Of a stretch of 64,000 bases of DNA, positions 39,953 through 49,373 are shown piece after piece (the first letter of the stretch is position 1; each line of letters begins with the position of its first letter). Source of the DNA: Salmonirosea aquatica (GTDB lineage: Bacteria; Bacteroidota; Bacteroidia; Cytophagales; Spirosomataceae); NCBI RefSeq assembly GCF_009296315.1, contig NZ_WHLY01000002.1, positions 5,864,501 to 5,928,500 of the forward strand. The letters are read 5' to 3'. The position numbers were made by a program, and so were the translations under genes. The notes under the pieces were generated by a model, which did no database searches, had not been told where the DNA came from, and saw nothing but the letters and a program-made list of their open reading frames with translations.

Positions 39953-42271
39953 TCAGATGACAAAATCTTCGTTGAAGTCATCGCTGAACTCGCTGATGAT
40001 GCCTTTCTCCACCACCTCACAGGTGTACTCCACCGTTTCGGGCAGCGTCTGCACCGCGCAGGTGTAGTCCACCGTCAGCAGCCGGTCTGCCGATACGCGC
40101 AGCGAGGTCAGCCCGTGCGGCTCGATGCGGACGAGGTCAGCCGGGCGGCTGCGGGACAGCTTCGGGCAGCGGAACTGAGTTTTCAGGGTACCATTCAAAA
40201 ACACCTCCACCACCACGTCGTCGGCCGCCCCCAGCACTTCCAGGCGGTACTCGCCCGCCCGTACGGCCATCTCCCTCACCACGGGAAGGTACTCTCCATC
40301 CATCCCGATCAAGTACATGTTTACACCGAAGGTCGGCGGAATCCATTCCAGCCGCCCGTAGGCCAGCGGCCCCGCACCGAGCTGACGGCCCCGGTTATGG
40401 CGCACATTGCCACTGGCCGTCAGCTTGGCACTGAATTGCAGCGTCCGGCTCAAATTCGACAGTACGGGCGTCTCCATGCCGTCGCGCATGCTGTACTCAG
40501 TCCCGTCAATGATCACCTCCTCGTGCTGAAGCCAGCCCGTCAACGTGTCACAGAACTCCTCCCCCACCACATCGCTGACCAGCTCAGCCGTCTGCCAGAT
40601 GCTCACCGCCCGCTTGCGCTGGTAGCCGTCCAGCCCCACGCGTGTCTCCGATTCGGTGTAGGGCATCCGCACACCCATTGATACCGGCAGGCGGAGCCGC
40701 TGGGAAAGGCCGGGCTCATGGTACTCGTAGCCGTACAGCTCGCTGATGCCCAGTACCTCCACCAGGCTGTATTCTTCCAGGTTGTCCACGCGGAGGTAGT
40801 TGCTCACCGCCCGCACATCTTCGTTTCGCACATCCACCAGACCCAGTTGGAGCGTACCAGAAACCGTTTCCGGAATCGTCACCTCCACGACCACCTGGCG
40901 GCTTTTGCGCATCAGTGGCCCTTCCAGCAGGCGCACGTCGGCGATGTTCGAAGGGCCGTAGCGCTTGCCTTTGCGGGCGTAGGCCGTCACCGGCTGGCCG
41001 TCGGGCCTCAGGATCACACTGTACGGCCCGTCGAGGCCAAGGGCCAGCGCTACGGCCTCCGCATCATCACCCTCGACGGCCGTGTAGGTGCGGTCTTCCA
41101 GGTTGTAGACGTTGCCGGTCTCCACATCGACCGAAACCCCCACCTGCCAGCGGCGGATCTCCGCTTCGGCGATCTGCGCATCCACCACCGCCGTCAGCGA
41201 GGGGTAATTGGTATTGTCCATAGTCTGGCTCCCTCCCAGCACCGTCACCTGCGGCAATACGCCCGAGCTCACGCGGTACTGGCTGCTGTCGGGGTTCATG
41301 GAGGTTTCCAGGGTAGCCTGCGTATCGGCGTCGGTCACCGTGCGCGTGATGGTCGTCTTTCCGCTCGCCGTGACCTGAATCACATTCCCAGCCTGCCAGC
41401 TGCCCAGCACCCGTATTTTGAAATAATCGTAGGTACCATCATTGCTCACCCACTGGGCGATCACATTCGGCTTGCTGGTGTTCTGCACCAGCCGCGATCC
41501 GGGCAGGGCCTGGGTCTCTCCCAGCGAGCCGCTGTTTACCGTCAGCAGGTCGCTACCGCCGTTAAGCTCGGCCAGTATCCGCTCCGGCGTATCACCGAGG
41601 GCCGCCGTGTAGGCCACACCGTTCAGCTTGAATACATTCCCCGCCTGGATGCTCTTGCCGACCTTCAGCCGGTAGCGAGTCTGGGCGGGTCGGGTGAAGA
41701 CGTTCAGCGCCGTCGCCTTGATCGACGGGCTGTTGACGTTGTTCTCGCGCACGGTGCCCAACCCCACGCTCAGCACCTCGTCCGTCATCCGGAAGCGCCC
41801 GCTCTTGAATATCCGCAGTGAAAGCACGTTACCGCGCACCTCAGCCAGCACCGGCGCGTACGGATACGCCTCGAAGAAATCCTTCAGCTCCACCATGTAC
41901 GCACTCAGGTCGGTCTGCTGGCTGCGGAAGGTACCGATCACCTGCTGGCCGCCCGCCCGCATCAGCGCGAACTGCCGGTAGTTGCCAGCCGAGGGCGTAT
42001 CGCTGACCACCAGGCGAATAACCGTATAGAGCTCGGTCTGCTGCACGCGGAAGGCGCCCACTTCATCACCCACCTCATAGTCCGCATCGCCTTCTATCAG
42101 GCAGATCTTGCACAGCTCGGGAATCAGGCCCGTCAGCTCGGTCTTCGGCAGCAGTACCCGCAGCCGATCGCCCGGCCTTACCGGCAGGCATGGCAGTTCC
42201 GTGGGGTCATTCAGGGCTTGCATATCACCGACCACGGAGACGAAGCGTAGGAAATTGCTAAATTGATTCAT
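39953..42271 (-). CDS. Large baseplate/tail-tip protein
   Basis: The 772-residue protein is mostly beta, with repeated small domains (three copies of a QAGNVFKLNGVAYTAALGD-like strand pair). The C-terminus is acidic (DDFNEDF). Its place two genes after the tape measure and next to the hub-like gene suggests distal tail or tip structure. Confidence 0.65.
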   Translation of the reverse strand: MNQFSNFLRFVSVVGDMQALNDPTELPCLPVRPGDRLRVLLPKTELTGLIPELCKICLIEGDADYEVGDEVGAFRVQQTELYTVIRLVVSDTPSAGNYRQFALMRAGGQQVIGTFRSQQTDLSAYMVELKDFFEAYPYAPVLAEVRGNVLSLRIFKSGRFRMTDEVLSVGLGTVRENNVNSPSIKATALNVFTRPAQTRYRLKVGKSIQAGNVFKLNGVAYTAALGDTPERILAELNGGSDLLTVNSGSLGETQALPGSRLVQNTSKPNVIAQWVSNDGTYDYFKIRVLGSWQAGNVIQVTASGKTTITRTVTDADTQATLETSMNPDSSQYRVSSGVLPQVTVLGGSQTMDNTNYPSLTAVVDAQIAEAEIRRWQVGVSVDVETGNVYNLEDRTYTAVEGDDAEAVALALGLDGPYSVILRPDGQPVTAYARKGKRYGPSNIADVRLLEGPLMRKSRQVVVEVTIPETVSGTLQLGLVDVRNEDVRAVSNYLRVDNLEEYSLVEVLGISELYGYEYHEPGLSQRLRLPVSMGVRMPYTESETRVGLDGYQRKRAVSIWQTAELVSDVVGEEFCDTLTGWLQHEEVIIDGTEYSMRDGMETPVLSNLSRTLQFSAKLTASGNVRHNRGRQLGAGPLAYGRLEWIPPTFGVNMYLIGMDGEYLPVVREMAVRAGEYRLEVLGAADDVVVEVFLNGTLKTQFRCPKLSRSRPADLVRIEPHGLTSLRVSADRLLTVDYTCAVQTLPETVEYTCEVVEKGIISEFSDDFNEDFVI

Positions 42272-42273
42272 TG

Positions 42274-43938
42274 CTATGACAATATTTTTCCGGTGATGAC
42301 GGTCGTTCCGTCCTGGATGGAGTGCGTGGCCTCGTCTACCTCAATGTGGTAGGTTGCCCCGTTGTACTGGCATTGGACCGTATCGCCGATGGCACTGTAC
42401 TCGCTCAGCGGCAGTGAGACCTCGATGTTGGCCGTATAGGGCTGGTAGTTGGGTACCGAGGCTGTCAGCGTATCGGCCCTGGCCCGCCCGTCCGCACTCA
42501 CCAGCCGAAGCGGGTAGTTATAATACAGGTCATTTTTCCAGGAATCCTGCTGCACAGCCATCAGGTCGAGGTCGGAAAGAAGGAAAAGCGTGTCGTCGTA
42601 GTCGGCATCCTGGGCCTGGCCGGTCTGCCCACCGCGCATCCGGCGCAGCTTCTCGATCAGGTAGGTGCCTCCCACCAGGTAGTCAAGCGAAAGATCCAGC
42701 TCTCCCTTTGTCTCAAAGCGCGTCGCGTACGTCAGGCGTCCGTTGGGTTCCTGGCTGCCACGCACGGTTTCGCTTTTCCAGGCCCTGAAACCGTACACCA
42801 CCGACGAGTGCATCATCACCAGCGGATCCAGTGCTATTTTCTCCACCTGCTCGATATACAGCCCGCCGCGGGTGACACCTTTTTTTAGTTGCATCACCGA
42901 GTCATGGTGGCCGGTCTTCAAATTCAGCAGCTTGCGCAGGTCGGCCAGCAGGCGGTCCAACTCCACTTTCATCGGGCGGTCGGCTCCCCGCAGCAGGGCC
43001 CCGCTAGTCAGGTAATACCCTTCCAGCAGCCCACTGCCCTGCACGCCCAATCCGTTAGCCGCCGCCCAGCGGGCCAGCAGCCGGTCGAGCCGGATGCTGG
43101 CCACTTCCGAGGTTTCGTCGGGCACTTCCAGAAGGCTGATCCCCCCTTCGGCCGAATACGTGAAGGTATACACCTCGCTTTGGCAGGATACCCACACGCC
43201 CACCCCGTAGTCACGCTCGATCGACAGGTCGGCGCTGTAAAGCCAGTCGGCCTGGCCTTCCGTGTACGTGCCGACCAGCTGCGTGTCGACCACCTGGTCG
43301 GAAGCGTCGTAGATACGCACGAACACCGAGTAGGGTACCTCCGCCCGGATCACCACAGCCACCACCAGCAGCATCTCCAGCCGGATGGTCATCGCGTAGC
43401 CCGTATCGTTACGCCAGAACGGCAGGCTGCCGTCCAGGTATTCCCCGATGCCCTCCTTGCTCCCTTTCACGGGCACCGCGTGGCTGGGACTGTGCCCCGA
43501 CACCACTGCCTTGTCGGCCGGTACCGTCGCGGTGATGTTGCCGCCCAGCGGCACACCCGCCAGTGTATAGGTGTCCGTAGCCTCCCACTCCGAAACCGTC
43601 TGTGCGGCCGTCAGAACCTTGCGGGCGCTACGGTCGGTCAGCCCGATGCTCACCCCCTCATCCCGAACTTGCAGGGTATCCCAGTCTAAACTGCTTTGCC
43701 AGGTATAGCCGTCGCTTTCCACACGCAGGTACAGCTCAGCCTGGTGTTGCTTTGTCTCCCATGCGCTACGGATCATCTCCACTGCCAAAGGATCACGGAA
43801 CAACAACCCGTCCTCCTCTACCTGTCCCCCCGTGTTCTCCACGATGCCACCCCAACTGGGATCACGCACCTTTCTCAGGCGTAGGTTTTCCCAGTTGAGC
43901 GGCTCGTCAATGGCCGTATCGTTTAATAGTACCCTCAT
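42274..43938 (-). CDS. Baseplate hub-like tail protein
   Basis: The 554-residue product starts with a short beta domain (NWENLRLRKVRDPSWGGIVE) and has a helical middle (RLDRLLARWAAANGLGVQGS, then LDRLLADLRKLLNL). It ends in an OB-like barrel (EYSAIGDTVQCQYNGATYHI). That order resembles hub proteins of siphophage tips. It overlaps the upstream small gene by ATGA. Confidence 0.6.
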   Translation of the reverse strand: MRVLLNDTAIDEPLNWENLRLRKVRDPSWGGIVENTGGQVEEDGLLFRDPLAVEMIRSAWETKQHQAELYLRVESDGYTWQSSLDWDTLQVRDEGVSIGLTDRSARKVLTAAQTVSEWEATDTYTLAGVPLGGNITATVPADKAVVSGHSPSHAVPVKGSKEGIGEYLDGSLPFWRNDTGYAMTIRLEMLLVVAVVIRAEVPYSVFVRIYDASDQVVDTQLVGTYTEGQADWLYSADLSIERDYGVGVWVSCQSEVYTFTYSAEGGISLLEVPDETSEVASIRLDRLLARWAAANGLGVQGSGLLEGYYLTSGALLRGADRPMKVELDRLLADLRKLLNLKTGHHDSVMQLKKGVTRGGLYIEQVEKIALDPLVMMHSSVVYGFRAWKSETVRGSQEPNGRLTYATRFETKGELDLSLDYLVGGTYLIEKLRRMRGGQTGQAQDADYDDTLFLLSDLDLMAVQQDSWKNDLYYNYPLRLVSADGRARADTLTASVPNYQPYTANIEVSLPLSEYSAIGDTVQCQYNGATYHIEVDEATHSIQDGTTVITGKILS

Positions 43939-44165
43939 TGGCCTGGATTTTTGAAAAAGCGCTTACTCTCCAACTCTTTGGCTTTTAGCTTGTCCCGCCA
44001 CATGCGGTTCGTACTGATGAGCCGGTTGAGCTCATCGGTACCCGTGCAGGTTTCGTGCAGGTAGAGTAGTGTGCGCAGGCCCTCGGCTTCCTCAATCGTA
44101 AGGACAACCGGTAGCTTATTAGGGTCATAGGCGGCAATGGGCGGCTGATTTGGTTTTGGGTTCAT
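43935..44165 (-). CDS. Small tail-region protein
   Basis: The 76-residue helical, charged protein lies between tape measure and hub-like genes. No domain is recognised. It may be an assembly factor for the tail tip. Confidence 0.65.
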   Translation of the reverse strand: MNPKPNQPPIAAYDPNKLPVVLTIEEAEGLRTLLYLHETCTGTDELNRLISTNRMWRDKLKAKELESKRFFKNPGQ

Positions 44166-44174
44166 AGGAAAGGG

Positions 44175-47100
44175 TTAAGCACGATATCTGGTGGTGTATA
44201 TTCGATTCAGGGAATTAGCCCGGCGCTCGGTGATGCTAAGCCCGGTTTTGGTGGCATTCACAATCACACCCGGCTTGTTTTCTAGGGTAGAATTCAGCCT
44301 GCGCACCTCACCCAGCAGGGCGGGATCATAGCCGATATTCAGCTGGGGCATGTCCGGCCTGTCCGCCAGGCTATTGAGCCTCATGCTCAGCTGAGGCATG
44401 GACAGGTTGAACATGTGCGGAAATTTCTCGCGGAACTCATCGTATTTTAGGTACCCTTCCACGAGCTGGGCATTTGTAGGGCGGTTTCTTAGCTTCATCA
44501 GCCGTTCGTTCAGGTAGCTCTGCACAATCCGCTCCCCCTCGTGAGCCATCACCGGGATCGTGTCGCGGCCGGAGGGGCGGCCCATCCTAAGCAGGTACTC
44601 GGTACCGTGGAACTTCGGCGCCGGACTGTCGCCCTGCGGCCCCTGGTCGCCACCACCGCTCCCCCCCTCACCGCCGCCCGTACCACCGGGTACGGGCTCC
44701 CAGTCACCCGTTACGCCGCCGTCGCCCCCACCGAGCACTGATCCGATAAGCCCTTCCATCTCCGCGATCGCCGCGTCCAGGGCCCGCTTGTTGGCGAACA
44801 ACTTCCGCTTTTGGGCTTTCAGCTTCGCGATTTCCATCCGGATTTCCAGCACCGCCAGCTGTTTCTGCTGCTCGAAAATGGCCGCTTGGTTACCCATCGC
44901 AAAATCAGTGAAGTCTTTGTTTTCCTTGGCCCGATCTGCCTCAGCCTTGGCTGCATTTGCCGCAATAGAGTTTTGAAGTCCTTTAACAGTGTCTGCCAAC
45001 GTGCCGGAAAGCTTAGAAATAGCATCCGCCGTATCCTGATTGACTTTCAGAATAGCGTCCTGTACTTTCTGTGCCTTGTCTTGACGCTCATCTTCCAGTT
45101 GCTTGATTTTATCGGTTTCATCCTGCTTATTCTGGATAGTAGTGTCCTTCAACTGATCGGAAAGTTCTTCCATACCCAATTTGACCGCCTTGCTCTTGTC
45201 GTGCTTGGCGTCCTCGTACTCCGTATGCTTGTCCTTGATCCAGACTGCGTACTGATCCCAAATCTGACGGTACTCCTCATCTGACTGAGCCCGTTGCAAG
45301 TTTCGGTCACGCTCGTCCTCCAGTGCCTTCACCTGCCGGTCAAGCCAAGCATCAAGGGTTTTGTTCCTGAAACGGTCGGAAGCCTCAAGCAAACGTTTAC
45401 CGTCCTCAGCCGCCTGTTCATCGAGTCCCTGCTTGATCGCAAAGGCTTCGCGGGCTTTGGCGATTTCGCCATCATAATAGGCATTGATTGCATCCAGTTG
45501 CTCGTTAAGCAGTCGCACCTGCTCATCCCTCTGTTGTTCCAGGAGAGTCTTTTGCGTGTCGAAAGAATCCTGGGCGGCTTTAATTTCGGCCTCCTTGCCC
45601 CTTTTGAATTCCGCTTCACTCTCGTCGATCTGACGGAGGGTCTCCTCGTGCAGCCGGGTGCGGGCCGCCATCTCCCGTTCCAGTTCCGCAATGGCTTCCT
45701 GGGTGTTCCGTTGTTTTTGACGCAGAACCTTCATCTCCTCCTGCAACTGCAACATCGCCGAACGTTGGAAGGCAAGGTTGATGGTCTCTATCACACCCAC
45801 GACCCCGCCCACAAAGTCACCCTTGGCAAAACTGACGACTGCATTAAGACCACTTTGGACAATTGCCATGGTGTTTTCCGTCTTGTCGGCGGTGTCCTGG
45901 AGCTGCTGCTGGATTTCCAATAGGGCGGACTTGCGCTTCATCAGCTCGGTTTCCCGGTTCAGGCTTTCCCCTATGATCTTCTCCCGGTCTTCGTAGGACA
46001 GACTAACGTCCTTAAGCTGTTCTTCAAGAGCCTTACGGTTGGCCTCAATGGCACTATCGGCCATACCAAGGACATTGTCAATGGAGTCGGCGGCCAGCCT
46101 CGAGCTTTCGATAAAGTTCTCTGCCAGCTTCCCAACCACCTGCATGGCGGCCTGGGCTATCTTGATAATATCATCAATGGTGAGTTCTGTAATTTTCTTC
46201 GCATTCTCACCCAACTCCTTCAACGCATTCGTAGTGACCGTTTTTGCCTTTATAAGGTTTTCCAATGCCTTACGAGTCAACTCATCGTCAGGCCCGTAGA
46301 GTGCCAGGTAATGGTCGTAGGTCGCCTGAGCGGATGCTTCCAGCTTCCGGGCGGTCTCCAAGTCTTTTTCCAGTACAGTCCTATAGTATTTCTCAACGAC
46401 AAGGGCTTTATTCTGCCAGAATTTGGCATTTGTTTCAGCATCCAACGCCCCTAGTTCGACAGTAGCCCGGTGCAATTCCTTTTGGGCCTCAAAAATCTCT
46501 TTACCTATTTCCGCCAAACGTTTGGCTTTCTCTTCCTCCTCCTTTAGAATCAGGCCGTTGTTATGTAGGGTCAGGTCTACAATATCGTCAGCCAGTTCAT
46601 TGCGGATTTTGAACTCCTTGTCAGCCTGCTCCTGAAGCTTGGTAAGGTCGGTCATTTTATAGTCGATGGAAGACTCCAGCAATTTCTGGCGCTTGGCATC
46701 ATACTCACGCTGGATGGAGAGGATACGGTTGTTCTCATCCTCCTTACCCTTGATTGTGCGTTTGGCCCGCTCGATCATCAATAGCTCCTCGGCATTCAGC
46801 AAATCGAGCTTAGTGGCCTGCGTCTGTTCCAAAGCCTTGATTTCCTTGACCTGGTTCTCCAGCGAGAGCTCGAGGCTGGACTTCTGAGCGGCCTTCTTCT
46901 TGTCCTCTGACTTCTCAATATTAGCCAGTGATTTATTAATGGCCTTTCCTTCCAGGTCGGCGACGGCTTCATTGTGCCTGACCACCTCAGCCTTGTATTC
47001 CTTACTGCCTTTCTCAAGGGTGCTCAGTATCGCCTGATGCTTGGCATTCTCGATTTTGATTTCCTGCTCCTTCTGTTCGGTTTTGATACCAGAAACCCGC

Positions 47101-48971
47101 TGTGCACTTTCTGTGTACTGCTTTTCGATTTCCCCGAACTGCTTTGCCAGATTTCCAGCGACCTGCGTTATTGAGCCCGAAGTGAAGTTCGACCAGATTT
47201 CACTCAGTTTACCTGAGAAACCGGGGGCATTGTCGACGTTGTTCAAGGCATTCAGCTGGGCGGTGGTGTAGGTTTTCAGCACATCCTGCAACTTCATCAC
47301 GTCCCCGCCGATCTGCTTGTAGAGGTCAGGAGCCTTGTTTTTGATCCTGTCCATAAGTTCGGCCTCCTGTTCCAAAAGTTCTTTCTGCTTTTCCTGCAAC
47401 TTGTCAGCCCGGTATGCCTCCCTGGACAGGTTTATCCTGACCCGAAGGGACTCGCTAACCGCATCTATGATTGGAATAAGGGCGCTGTTTTCGATTTTCT
47501 CGGCATTGATACCGGAGAAGTATTCAGGATATTCGCTGATGAGGGTTTTGATAGCATCCGTCCGGCGCTTTGTCCCGACCTCATGGGCCTGGGCTACCAC
47601 CACCAACCCCTCCAATGTGACTTTCTGCTTCTCCAGTTCAAGCTGCTCGAAGCTAATTTCTTCTTTGAATGATTCCGATGCGGCTGTGACCAGTTGGTAG
47701 GCCGAATAAAGGGCGGAAAGCAGGCCGACCACAAACCCTAATGGATTGGCCCGGAAAACCACCCAAAGGGCGCTTACCGCCCCGCTCAGCCCGCCCGTTG
47801 CCGCCGTGCCTGCCACCGTCGCGGAAGTGTTGGCAACCGTCGCCGCCGTAGTGGCCTGAGTCTGCTGAGCTAGCAGGGCCTTGGCTTTGATCATCGGCTC
47901 CAAGACCGTTTTGAAAGCCACATAGGCCGATACGGCGGACTTCACAGAAGCTATTCCTATTTCAAGATTGCGGCTGCTACGCCCCATCCAATCAAAAAAG
48001 TCCTGGAGCGCCCCGGTCACGTCGGCAATCAATCCTGTACGGCTGTTACCCAACCGGGCAAAGAATTGATAAATCGAGTCAGATAGGTTACTGAGTTGCC
48101 CTGTAATAGTAGTGGACTGCCTGACCATCAAACCCGCGAACCTTCCACCCTCCTCCCCCAGCGAGAACAGCGCCTTTTGAACATCAGCGAATGAGATGAT
48201 ACCTTTTGAAATATCCTTCTGAATGGTGGAAACACTCTTACCCGTAGCGGCAGAGAGCGCTTCCAGCATGTTCACCCCAGCTTCCTGAAACTGCCGCAGC
48301 TCCGCCCCGGTCAGGTGGCCCGCCGCCTTTACCTGCCCGAAGGCCAGGATCAACTGCGGTAGTTTCTCGGTACCCACCGCCGCCGCAATATTGCCCAGCG
48401 AGTTTAGCGTCCGGATGACTTCTTCGGAAGCCACGCCGTAGGCCAGCAGCCGGTTGGTCGCTTCCTGGGTCTGCTCTAAGGTGAAGGGGGTTTTCTTGGT
48501 GAACTCAATGACTTCCGCCATCAGCTTGTCGGCTTTGCTCTTACTCTGGAGCATTACCTCTAAGCTTATTTGAAATTGCTGCATATTTCCAGCAGCATCC
48601 AGGATCTTTTGCCCGTAGGTAAGGATTTGATCTACGGCGAAGGCACCCAGCAGGTAATTTTTGAAAGAGGCAACCTGATTGCCCAGGTAATCATATTGGG
48701 TACCAATCTGCTTGAGGGATTTCTCGTGAGCTGCTGTCGCCTTGTCACGCTCAGCCTGCGCCTTCCGTTCAGCGTCGGCCTGCTTGGTAATCTCCGTAGT
48801 GAGCTTATTGATCGCCAGACTTTGCGACCTATAAGCATTATCAATTTTGGCGTTGCCCAGCCCTACCTGAGAAGTAAGGGCTTCGTGCGCACTGGCAACC
48901 TTTCCCAGTTGAGCGATTACCTCGGAGAGTTCGCTGTCAACGGATACTTTAAAACGGGCCGTTTGATCCAC
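44175..48971 (-). CDS. Tape measure protein
   Basis: The 1,598-residue protein starts at a GTG (48969-48971). Residues 110-260 match the conserved tape-measure N-terminal domain (FTKKTPFTLEQTQEATNRLL, then LPQLILAFGQVKAAGHLTGA and ELRQFQEAGVNMLEALS). Hydrophobic segments follow near 390-430, then about 700 residues of coiled coil. At the usual 0.15 nm per residue it would set a tail near 240 nm. It is separated from the chaperone-like gene by a 4-kb accessory island. Confidence 0.9.
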   Translation of the reverse strand: MDQTARFKVSVDSELSEVIAQLGKVASAHEALTSQVGLGNAKIDNAYRSQSLAINKLTTEITKQADAERKAQAERDKATAAHEKSLKQIGTQYDYLGNQVASFKNYLLGAFAVDQILTYGQKILDAAGNMQQFQISLEVMLQSKSKADKLMAEVIEFTKKTPFTLEQTQEATNRLLAYGVASEEVIRTLNSLGNIAAAVGTEKLPQLILAFGQVKAAGHLTGAELRQFQEAGVNMLEALSAATGKSVSTIQKDISKGIISFADVQKALFSLGEEGGRFAGLMVRQSTTITGQLSNLSDSIYQFFARLGNSRTGLIADVTGALQDFFDWMGRSSRNLEIGIASVKSAVSAYVAFKTVLEPMIKAKALLAQQTQATTAATVANTSATVAGTAATGGLSGAVSALWVVFRANPLGFVVGLLSALYSAYQLVTAASESFKEEISFEQLELEKQKVTLEGLVVVAQAHEVGTKRRTDAIKTLISEYPEYFSGINAEKIENSALIPIIDAVSESLRVRINLSREAYRADKLQEKQKELLEQEAELMDRIKNKAPDLYKQIGGDVMKLQDVLKTYTTAQLNALNNVDNAPGFSGKLSEIWSNFTSGSITQVAGNLAKQFGEIEKQYTESAQRVSGIKTEQKEQEIKIENAKHQAILSTLEKGSKEYKAEVVRHNEAVADLEGKAINKSLANIEKSEDKKKAAQKSSLELSLENQVKEIKALEQTQATKLDLLNAEELLMIERAKRTIKGKEDENNRILSIQREYDAKRQKLLESSIDYKMTDLTKLQEQADKEFKIRNELADDIVDLTLHNNGLILKEEEEKAKRLAEIGKEIFEAQKELHRATVELGALDAETNAKFWQNKALVVEKYYRTVLEKDLETARKLEASAQATYDHYLALYGPDDELTRKALENLIKAKTVTTNALKELGENAKKITELTIDDIIKIAQAAMQVVGKLAENFIESSRLAADSIDNVLGMADSAIEANRKALEEQLKDVSLSYEDREKIIGESLNRETELMKRKSALLEIQQQLQDTADKTENTMAIVQSGLNAVVSFAKGDFVGGVVGVIETINLAFQRSAMLQLQEEMKVLRQKQRNTQEAIAELEREMAARTRLHEETLRQIDESEAEFKRGKEAEIKAAQDSFDTQKTLLEQQRDEQVRLLNEQLDAINAYYDGEIAKAREAFAIKQGLDEQAAEDGKRLLEASDRFRNKTLDAWLDRQVKALEDERDRNLQRAQSDEEYRQIWDQYAVWIKDKHTEYEDAKHDKSKAVKLGMEELSDQLKDTTIQNKQDETDKIKQLEDERQDKAQKVQDAILKVNQDTADAISKLSGTLADTVKGLQNSIAANAAKAEADRAKENKDFTDFAMGNQAAIFEQQKQLAVLEIRMEIAKLKAQKRKLFANKRALDAAIAEMEGLIGSVLGGGDGGVTGDWEPVPGGTGGGEGGSGGGDQGPQGDSPAPKFHGTEYLLRMGRPSGRDTIPVMAHEGERIVQSYLNERLMKLRNRPTNAQLVEGYLKYDEFREKFPHMFNLSMPQLSMRLNSLADRPDMPQLNIGYDPALLGEVRRLNSTLENKPGVIVNATKTGLSITERRANSLNRIYTTRYRA

Positions 48972-48994
48972 CTTGTAAAAATTAAATGTTTATT

Positions 48995-49002
48995 TAATTT
49001 TG
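48995..49002 (+). promoter_or_regulatory. Promoter of a short plus-strand RNA
   Basis: TAATTTTG within TTAAATGTTTATTTAATTTT-G has the same context as the promoters at 1673 and 56740. It fires away from the tape measure gene. Confidence 0.6.
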
Positions 49003-49008
49003 GAGATG

Positions 49009-49086
49009 AATCAAGGGCAGTGGCTGCTGTTCTTGATTTAATGTGCAGGAGGTACAGGAAAACCCGCTTTAAAGGCGGGTTTTCTG
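49009..49086 (+). ncRNA. Putative small RNA (promoter to terminator)
   Basis: Between the promoter at 48995-49002 and a strong hairpin (AAAACCCGC 49059-49067 with GCGGGTTTT 49075-49083) lies a unit of about 78 bases with no gene. The hairpin ends in T4 on either strand, so it is bidirectional. It could be a small RNA or the remains of a leader. Confidence 0.45.
49059..49083. terminator. Bidirectional terminator hairpin
   Basis: A 9-bp perfect stem with A4/T4 flanks. On the minus strand it lies between a TATATTTG element (49140-49147) and the tape measure start at 48971, so it may act as an attenuator for tape-measure transcription from that promoter. Confidence 0.6.
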
Positions 49087-49139
49087 CTTTTCAGACGGCA
49101 AGAAGGACATAGAAGCCTTTCCAGCAATTACTCAACGGA

Positions 49140-49147
49140 CAAATATA
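49140..49147 (-). promoter_or_regulatory. Probable tape-measure promoter
   Basis: TATATTTG on the minus strand fits TAnnTTTG. Plus-strand accessory genes separate the tape measure from the upstream tail genes, so a local promoter is needed. The transcript would cross the hairpin at 49059-49083. Confidence 0.5.
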
Positions 49148-49248
49148 GAAAACATTATCCTCACCATTTACTTAATGAATATGAGTTTTTTGAAAATAAG
49201 TTTAATAATTATTTAATCAATTATTATATAAATAGTTAATTATGATAT

Positions 49249-49256
49249 TATATTTG
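49249..49256 (+). promoter_or_regulatory. Promoter of structured leader RNA (copy B)
   Basis: TATATTTG at this position sets the start near 49262, the first base of the conserved RNA, as in copy A. Confidence 0.65.
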
Positions 49257-49261
49257 CCTTA

Positions 49262-49362
49262 CATCAGATGAGTGAGGGAGAGGTCGTATCCTTCCTCTCC
49301 CATCCCAAAGGTCTCACAACCTTATGGCCCGAAGCGGATACGACCTGCGACGGGCCTTTTTT
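49262..49362 (+). ncRNA. Structured attenuator-like leader RNA, copy B
   Basis: This element aligns with 5148-5245. P1: GGTCGTATCC (49282-49291) pairs with GGATACGACC (49336-49345). P2: AAGGT (49308-49312) pairs with ACCTT (49319-49323). P3: GGCCCG (49326-49331) pairs with CGGGCC (49351-49356), followed by six T. Five of ten P1 pairs differ from copy A with pairing kept, and P3 keeps pairing with A-T changed to G-C. An extra pairing GGGAGAGG/CCTCTCCC (49276-49283/49294-49301) is possible. The antirepressor gene starts 11 bases after the T-tract. The first part also encodes a short peptide similar in both copies (M-x-E-G-E-V), so a translated leader is possible as well. Confidence 0.75.
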
Positions 49363-49373
49363 GTACCTAACTA

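Noticed and set aside
40718-41821. Long plus-strand open frame opposite the baseplate gene
   Set aside because: It is an antisense shadow of a high-GC3 gene, with a His/Arg/Val-biased product and no promoter.
49268-49373. In-frame N-terminal extension of the antirepressor
   Set aside because: The extension is the structured RNA with its terminator and T-tract. The covarying stems explain its conservation better than a protein segment. The ATG at 49374 starts a normal antirepressor.
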